Shown here piece by piece: positions 4,382 through 9,069 of a DNA stretch of 9,069 bases; the first letter of the stretch is position 1; each line of letters starts with the position of its first letter. This DNA is from an uncultured Collinsella sp. (GTDB lineage: Bacteria > Actinomycetota > Coriobacteriia > Coriobacteriales > Coriobacteriaceae). Below the pieces are notes generated by a model, which had not been told where the DNA came from, did no database searches, and saw only the letters and a program-made list of their open reading frames with translations. The stretch is taken from positions 1 to 9,069 of the forward strand of contig CALFDL010000087.1 of the NCBI GenBank assembly GCA_937950415.1. The letters are read 5' to 3'. The position numbers and the translations under genes were made by a program.

Positions 4382-7159
4382 CTACCCGCGGTGACGAGCG
4401 CGGCTGTACGGCGTATCCACCATGGGCAGATCCGGGCGCAGCTTGCCGTCAAACGCGCGGTAGGCATTCTGCACGGCGGGCGCCGTGGGGATCGTCGCGA
4501 TCTCGCCGATGCCCTTGCCGCCATATGCCACGGGCAACAGCTCGTCCTTCTCCACGTAAATGGCGTGGATATCCGGAATCTCGGGCGCACGGAACAGCCC
4601 GAGCGTACCGTACCTTGCCTGGGGTACGCAGTCCTTGAGCGGCCAGTCCTCGGTAAGCGCGTAGCCCATGCCCATGAGCACGCCGCCTTCGATCTGACCC
4701 TGGATGGAGATGGGATTGACCACCTTGCCGGAATCGTGCGCGGCATAGACCTCGCTCACACGGCCGTCATCATCCAGAATGACCACATGCGTGGCAAAAC
4801 CGTAGCAGATGTGGCTCTTGGGGTTGGGCACGTCGGCGCCCAGCTTGTCGGTCGGCTCCAGGTACACGTACCCAAACTCGCAGTCCTCGAGCGCCTTGAT
4901 GGCGGCAGCGGGATCTTGAGGATGCATACCCTGGCCGGCGACGAGTTCCTGTGTGTGCAGCTGATAGGCGCGACCGTCGTCGTACTCGATCTTGATGCCA
5001 TCACCATGGGCGCTCACAGGAGCATCGGGTGCATGCTTGCCGGCCTCGATGTCAAGCATGGCATCGCGCAGCAGGAAGGCGGCACCGCGCACGGCCTCGC
5101 CGGTCACGACCGTCTGACGCGAGCCAGACGTGGTGCCGGAGTCGGGAGCGTTCTCGGTGGAGCACTCGCCATTGGCAATGCAACTCAGCGGCAGACCGCA
5201 CGCCTCGGCAACGTCCTGCAAAAAGACGGTGTTGCAGCCCTGGCCGATGTCGGACGTGGCGGCATAGACCACAGCCACACCGTTCTCGACGCGAATCTTG
5301 CAGCGGCCGGCATCGGGCAGGCCCACGCCCACGCCGGCGTTCTTCATGGCGCAGGCGATACCGGCGTGTCCGGGATGCGCGTAGTAGGCATCCTTGACCT
5401 CGAGCAGCGTCTCCTTCAGCGCCGTGGAGCAATCGGCAATCTGGCCGTTGGGCAAAACCTCGCCCGGCTCGATGGCGTTCCGGAAGCGAATCTCCCACGG
5501 ATCCAGGCCGACCTTCTCGGCCAGCAGGTCGATCAGGCTCTCGAGCGCAAACTCGGACTGGCAGACGCCAAAGCCACGGTACGCACCGGCGGGCGGGTTG
5601 TTGGTGTAGTAGCCAAAGCCGCGAATGTCGGTGTTCTGGTACTTGTAGGGACCGACGGCATGCGTGCAGGCGCGCTCGAGCACCGGGCCGCACAGCGACG
5701 CGTAGGCACCGGTATCGAAGTTGATCTCGCAGTCCAGGCCGGTAAAGTTGCCCTCGGCGTCGCAGCCCAGTGTAAAGGTGCCGTCCATGGCATGGCGCTT
5801 GGGATGGAACGCGAGCGACTCGGCACGCGCGAGCTTGCACTTCACGGGACGCTGGAACTTATATGCGGCGAGCGCGGCCAGGTGCTGGATGGACACGTCC
5901 TCCTTACCGCCAAAGCCGCCGCCCACGAGCATGGTCTCGACGACCACACGCTCGGGCTCGTTATCCCAGCCAAACATATGGGCGCACTCTTTGCGCGTAT
6001 CGTAGGCACCCTGGTCGGTCGACTGCACCTTGACGCCGTTCTTGTACGGAAATGCCACGGCGCACTCGGGCTCCAAGAAGGCATGCTCGGTAAAGGGCGT
6101 GGTAAAGCGCTGCGTCACGGTGAACGCGCTCTCTGCCAGCGCCTTGGCGGCGTCGCCGCGCGTCACGTGACGGCTCTGGCACACGTTGTCCTTGAGCTCC
6201 ACCGTGTTGCCAAAGGCAAAGAAACTGTCGTGCAGGCGCGGAGCGTCGGCAGCCCTGGCCTCGACAATGTTGCGCACGGGCTCCAGCGGCTCGTAATCGA
6301 TCTTTACGAGCTTCTTGGCCTTCTCGAGCGTCGCCTCGTCCTCGGCAACCACCAGCACAATGGCATCGCCCACGCAGCGGGTGATATCGCCCTGGGCGAT
6401 CATGACGTCCCAGTCCTGGATAAGGTGGCCGACCTGGTTGACCGGCACGTCCTCGGCGCGTAGGATGCCCACCACACCGGGCAGGGCCTCGGCCTTGGAG
6501 GTATCGATGGAGAGCACGCGGGCGCGCGGATACTTGGAGCGCACGGCGCTGGCGTAGGTCAGACCCGGTTGATCGAGCTCGTCGATGTCATCGGGGTATT
6601 TGCCCTCGCCGAGCACCTTCTTGCGCACGTCGATGCGGAAGGCGCGCTTGCCCACGCCGTAGTCATCGCCGCGCTCCAAGTCCTCGTCGATCTGCTTTTC
6701 GCCGCGGAGCACCGCAGCGGCCAGCGCAATGCCCTCGATAATCTTCTTGTAGCCGGTACAGCGGCAGACGTTGCCGCGGATGGCGTACTTGATCTGCTCC
6801 TCGGTGGGCTCGGGGTCCTCGGCGATGAGCGCTGCACCCGCCATGACCATACCCGGGATGCAAAAACCGCACTGCACGGCGCCCACGGCGCCAAAGGCGT
6901 ACACAAAGGCCTCGCGCACGTCCTGGGGCAGGCCCTCGACGGTCACGATGTTGCGGCCGGCGGCAAGAGCTGTGGTCAGCACACAGGCCTTGACGGCCGC
7001 GCCGTCTACATGGATGGTGCAGGTACCGCAGGCGCCCTCGGAGCAGCCGTCCTTAGCAGAATGGATGTGCAGGTCGTCGCGCAAGTAGCGGAGCAGCGGC
7101 TTGTTCTGAGTCGTCGTGCGCTCGACGCCGTTAACGGTAAAAGTGAATTCCTGTGCCAT
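4382..7159 (-). CDS. xdhD: XdhD-type molybdenum hydroxylase (selenium-dependent xanthine dehydrogenase family), fused [2Fe-2S] and Mo domains
   Basis: This 925-residue protein catalyses hydroxylation (or the reverse) at a carbon of a purine-like heterocycle using molybdopterin. Its length fits E. coli XdhD. The N-terminus binds two [2Fe-2S] clusters: plant-type C39, C44, C47, C59, and the helical-domain set C97, C100 (QCGFC), C132, C134 (NVCRCTGY). The Mo domains follow from about 175, with GGGFGGKE at 413-420, GAYRGFG at 525-531, DIGQG at 637-641 and the catalytic Glu at E886 in GGKGIGE. E420, R528 and E886 align by motif with the purine-binding and catalytic residues Glu802, Arg880 and Glu1261 of bovine xanthine dehydrogenase, which favours a purine substrate. 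There is no FAD domain, so an external flavoprotein is needed. Start: ATG with AAGGGA 6 bp upstream, 12 bp after the ferredoxin stop. There is no in-frame UGA; in this family selenium is a labile cofactor, not selenocysteine. The exact substrate (xanthine, hypoxanthine, urate) cannot be read from the sequence. Confidence 0.92.
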   Translation of the reverse strand: MAQEFTFTVNGVERTTTQNKPLLRYLRDDLHIHSAKDGCSEGACGTCTIHVDGAAVKACVLTTALAAGRNIVTVEGLPQDVREAFVYAFGAVGAVQCGFCIPGMVMAGAALIAEDPEPTEEQIKYAIRGNVCRCTGYKKIIEGIALAAAVLRGEKQIDEDLERGDDYGVGKRAFRIDVRKKVLGEGKYPDDIDELDQPGLTYASAVRSKYPRARVLSIDTSKAEALPGVVGILRAEDVPVNQVGHLIQDWDVMIAQGDITRCVGDAIVLVVAEDEATLEKAKKLVKIDYEPLEPVRNIVEARAADAPRLHDSFFAFGNTVELKDNVCQSRHVTRGDAAKALAESAFTVTQRFTTPFTEHAFLEPECAVAFPYKNGVKVQSTDQGAYDTRKECAHMFGWDNEPERVVVETMLVGGGFGGKEDVSIQHLAALAAYKFQRPVKCKLARAESLAFHPKRHAMDGTFTLGCDAEGNFTGLDCEINFDTGAYASLCGPVLERACTHAVGPYKYQNTDIRGFGYYTNNPPAGAYRGFGVCQSEFALESLIDLLAEKVGLDPWEIRFRNAIEPGEVLPNGQIADCSTALKETLLEVKDAYYAHPGHAGIACAMKNAGVGVGLPDAGRCKIRVENGVAVVYAATSDIGQGCNTVFLQDVAEACGLPLSCIANGECSTENAPDSGTTSGSRQTVVTGEAVRGAAFLLRDAMLDIEAGKHAPDAPVSAHGDGIKIEYDDGRAYQLHTQELVAGQGMHPQDPAAAIKALEDCEFGYVYLEPTDKLGADVPNPKSHICYGFATHVVILDDDGRVSEVYAAHDSGKVVNPISIQGQIEGGVLMGMGYALTEDWPLKDCVPQARYGTLGLFRAPEIPDIHAIYVEKDELLPVAYGGKGIGEIATIPTAPAVQNAYRAFDGKLRPDLPMVDTPYSRARHRG

Positions 7160-7171
7160 GGTGATTCCCTT

Positions 7172-7651
7172 CTACACGCCGGCGGCGATACCGGTGCGGT
7201 CGTGGATGGCGCCATGCGGGCAGACGACGGCGCACATGCCGCACGACAGGCAGTCCGTGCCGTCGATATGGGCGCAGTTGTCCTCGATGCGGATAGCGCC
7301 GGCAGGGCACTTTTTGGCGCACATGCCGCAACCGATGCAGCTCGTATCGCAGATCTTGCGCGCAATGGCGCCCTTGTCGGTGTTGTTGCAGCGCACCAGG
7401 ATGTTCTGGTAGCCGGGAACGAAGGCAATCACGCGCTGCGGGCACGCCATGCCGCACAGGCCACAGCCCGTGCACTTGGAGCGGTCCACACGGGCGACGC
7501 CGTCGACCAGCGCGATGGCACCGTGGGGGCAGGCCGTAACGCAGGCGCCACAGCCAATGCAGCCTTCGCTGCAGCGGGCGTCGCCGCCTGCGGAGGCGCA
7601 ACCGCTTCCGCAGGCAACGTAGGCCACGTTATGTTGAATGGATTTGGCCAT
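7172..7651 (-). CDS. RnfB-like polyferredoxin, four [4Fe-4S] motifs
   Basis: This 159-residue soluble electron carrier has 22 cysteines. Four CxxCxxCxxxC(P) motifs start at C31, C60, C105 and C134. Extra cysteines sit at C14, C18, C27, C88, C101 and C126. The order GGDARCSEGCIGCGACVTAC, then VRCNNTDKGAIARKIC before the third motif, closely follows the C-terminal half of RnfB and its relatives. The N-terminal membrane helix of RnfB is absent and no signal is seen, so it should be cytoplasmic. It sits between ygfK and xdhD, 11 bp after the ygfK stop and 12 bp before xdhD, with only a weak ribosome binding site (GGCGAG), so translational coupling is likely. It probably carries electrons between the Mo hydroxylase and YgfK, or onward to another acceptor. 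This role is inferred from gene order. Confidence 0.88.
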   Translation of the reverse strand: MAKSIQHNVAYVACGSGCASAGGDARCSEGCIGCGACVTACPHGAIALVDGVARVDRSKCTGCGLCGMACPQRVIAFVPGYQNILVRCNNTDKGAIARKICDTSCIGCGMCAKKCPAGAIRIEDNCAHIDGTDCLSCGMCAVVCPHGAIHDRTGIAAGV

Positions 7652-7662
7652 AAGAGACTCGC

Positions 7663-9069
7663 CTATTTCTTAAGAAGGTACGAATAGTTGTCGCGCACGG
7701 CCCTGATGGTCAGGCGGACGGCCTCGGGCAGACCGGTGTTGACGGCATCGACCGAGACGGTGCGAACCGTGCCGGCGACGCGAACCTTAAAGTGGTCCTC
7801 GTCCACGGCCAGGAAGCCCTCGTTCTCGGAGTTCTCCATGTCCTGCTCGCTCCAGAACAGGGTGAGCTTGTCCTTGTAGGGACGGCCCTCCTGGTAGGGG
7901 CAGAACACGGCGCAGTTGCCGCACTCGTTGCACATGCCGTCGACATGGACGACCTGATGCTTGGCCAGGCCCGGCACCTTAATGGCCACGTTGGCGCGGT
8001 TGGGGCACACGTCGCAGCAGACCTCGCACACCGAGCCGCAGCCCAGGCAGCGGGTCTTGATGCAGTTGCGCTTGTCGCGGCACAGCGACCCCTTGCGCTC
8101 GTAGCAGGCGTCCTCGCGACCGGCCTGCTCGTTGCAGTCGGCGTACTTGTTAAAGTCCACGCCGGCGATGGCACGGGCGACCTCGGCGGCGTCGGCAATA
8201 GCCTCGACCACGGTGGCAGGACCGCGACGGCAGTCGCCCGCAGCCCAGACGCCCTCGACGCCGGTGGAGGTGGCGGCAAGGCGGCCGCGACGGTCGTGCT
8301 CAACGCCCGCGGCATCGTACAGGCTGGCGTCGATGCCCTCGCCAACGGCGCAGATCACCGTGGTGGCGGGCAGCTCGACGGTCTCGCCCGTGGCGACGGG
8401 GCTGCGACGACCGCTTGCATCCGGCTCGCCAAGCTCCATAACGTCGCAGGTCAGCACGGCGCCGTTGAGTGCCTTGGGCGCCAGCAGCTCGCAGAACTCA
8501 ACGCCGTCGGCAAGAGCAAGATCGAGCTCTTCCTCATCGGCGGGCATCTGCTTCTTGGTGCGGCGATACACCAGGCGCACGTTCTTCACGCCTGCCAGGC
8601 GCTTGGCCACGCGGGCCGCGTCCATGGCGGTGTTGCCGGCGCCGATGACCACGACGTCCTCGCCCAGCTCGAGCTTCTCGCCCTTCTTGGCGGCCTCGAG
8701 GAACTCCAGCACGTCGAGCTCGGCACCCTCGCCCAAGCCTGCAGAGCCGGGCATCCAGGCACCGGTGGCCACGACCACGTCGGTAAAGCCCTGAGCCTTG
8801 AGCTCGTCAATGGACTCCACGCGGGCGTTGAGCTGCACCTTGGCGCCAAAGGCCAGACAGAGCTCGGCATCGTGGGAGATATCGTCGCTCGCGATACGGA
8901 ACTCGGGGATCACGTGACGGACCACGCCGCCGAGAGAGTCGCGGGCCTCAAAGATGGTGACGGGCACGCCGGCACGCGTCAGGAAGAACGCCGTCGCCAG
9001 GCCGGCCGGGCCGCCGCCGATAACGGCAACGTTGCGCTCGCCGTCGTTTGCGATGACCTGGGCGCGCAG
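7663..9069 (-). CDS. ygfK: YgfK-type FAD/[4Fe-4S] oxidoreductase, C-terminal part (5' end outside window)
   Basis: The frame is open to the window edge. The 468 visible residues are the C-terminal half of a protein that is about 1000 residues in E. coli YgfK, so the N-terminus lies outside. Visible residue 18 starts the FAD-binding GGGPAG, followed by a GltD-like core. NAD(P)-binding VVVIGAGNTAMDAAR starts at about 139, and VWAAGDCRRGPATVVEAI, the second flavin motif, at about 274. Two [4Fe-4S]-type clusters end the protein: CLGCGSVCEVCCDVCP (about 341-356) and CNECGNCAVFCP (about 380-391). YgfK is annotated in families as a putative selenate reductase subunit, but its constant company with Mo hydroxylases and purine genes points to an electron-transfer partner. 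An internal GTG at 8965-8967 is only a valine of the Rossmann domain, not the start. It is first in the visible operon. Confidence 0.9.
   Translation of the reverse strand: MRAQVIANDGERNVAVIGGGPAGLATAFFLTRAGVPVTIFEARDSLGGVVRHVIPEFRIASDDISHDAELCLAFGAKVQLNARVESIDELKAQGFTDVVVATGAWMPGSAGLGEGAELDVLEFLEAAKKGEKLELGEDVVVIGAGNTAMDAARVAKRLAGVKNVRLVYRRTKKQMPADEEELDLALADGVEFCELLAPKALNGAVLTCDVMELGEPDASGRRSPVATGETVELPATTVICAVGEGIDASLYDAAGVEHDRRGRLAATSTGVEGVWAAGDCRRGPATVVEAIADAAEVARAIAGVDFNKYADCNEQAGREDACYERKGSLCRDKRNCIKTRCLGCGSVCEVCCDVCPNRANVAIKVPGLAKHQVVHVDGMCNECGNCAVFCPYQEGRPYKDKLTLFWSEQDMENSENEGFLAVDEDHFKVRVAGTVRTVSVDAVNTGLPEAVRLTIRAVRDNYSYLLKK

Noticed and set aside
4391..6463. 690-codon plus-strand ORF opposite xdhD
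   Set aside because: It is fully antisense to a gene with clear family motifs. Its product is low-complexity (rich in His, Gly, Leu, Val, Ala) and it has no recognisable domain. Long antisense frames are expected from GC-rich third positions.
4382..7159. Selenocysteine codon in the selenium-dependent xanthine dehydrogenase family gene
   Set aside because: The frame has no in-frame UGA. Selenium in this family is a labile cofactor, so no SECIS element is expected.
6569..7687. 372-codon plus-strand ORF opposite xdhD and the ferredoxin gene
   Set aside because: It is antisense to two well-supported genes, alanine- and glycine-rich, and without a family resemblance.

Overview
The window looks like a chromosomal segment of a GC-rich, strictly anaerobic gut actinobacterium, most likely a Coriobacteriia member such as Collinsella. 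The reasons are the high GC, the GC-rich third positions of the right-hand genes, and the pairing of a YgfK/XdhD-type molybdenum hydroxylase operon with Actinobacteria-style AbiEi/PD-(D/E)XK and AAA/DUF4143/DUF234 genes. No rRNA or tRNA gene is visible, so this taxonomic call is an inference.

Left part (1-2330). A terminator-like hairpin and a tiny minus-strand ORF lie at the edge. They are followed by a decayed AAA-ATPase/DUF4143 gene (336-718, minus), reduced to two C-terminal pieces in different frames. A 3.2-copy, 23-bp tandem repeat (737-810) abuts its broken 5' side. Next is an intact 463-aa ATPase with a DUF234/PD-(D/E)XK tail (863-2254, minus). It starts with GTG behind a strong ribosome binding site and a perfect 24-bp inverted repeat.

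Middle part (2330-4380). One plus-strand gene (2970-3968) encodes an AbiEi-like winged-helix domain fused to a PD-(D/E)XK nuclease-like domain. It is bracketed by two arrays of the same 50-bp imperfect-hairpin unit, repeated every 61-62 bp: five units upstream, and four units plus a decayed in-phase half unit downstream. An 11-bp direct repeat sits just upstream of the gene. The arrays and their relation to the gene are the least explained structure here.

Right part (4278-9069). A minus-strand operon reads ygfK (5' end outside the window), an RnfB-like polyferredoxin, then a fused [2Fe-2S]/Mo hydroxylase of the XdhD/selenium-dependent xanthine dehydrogenase type, closed by a hairpin terminator. 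The genes are 11-12 bp apart. The expected working is that the Mo enzyme hydroxylates or dehydroxylates a purine-like substrate, and that electrons pass over its [2Fe-2S] centres and the polyferredoxin to the FAD/[4Fe-4S] YgfK subunit. This gene family belongs to the anaerobic purine/urate catabolic clusters known from gut bacteria and from E. coli (ygfK-ssnA-ygfM-xdhD).

Overall, a conserved metabolic operon borders a small accessory region of nuclease-fold genes. Each of these has its own repeat-type cis element, and one of them is already decaying.
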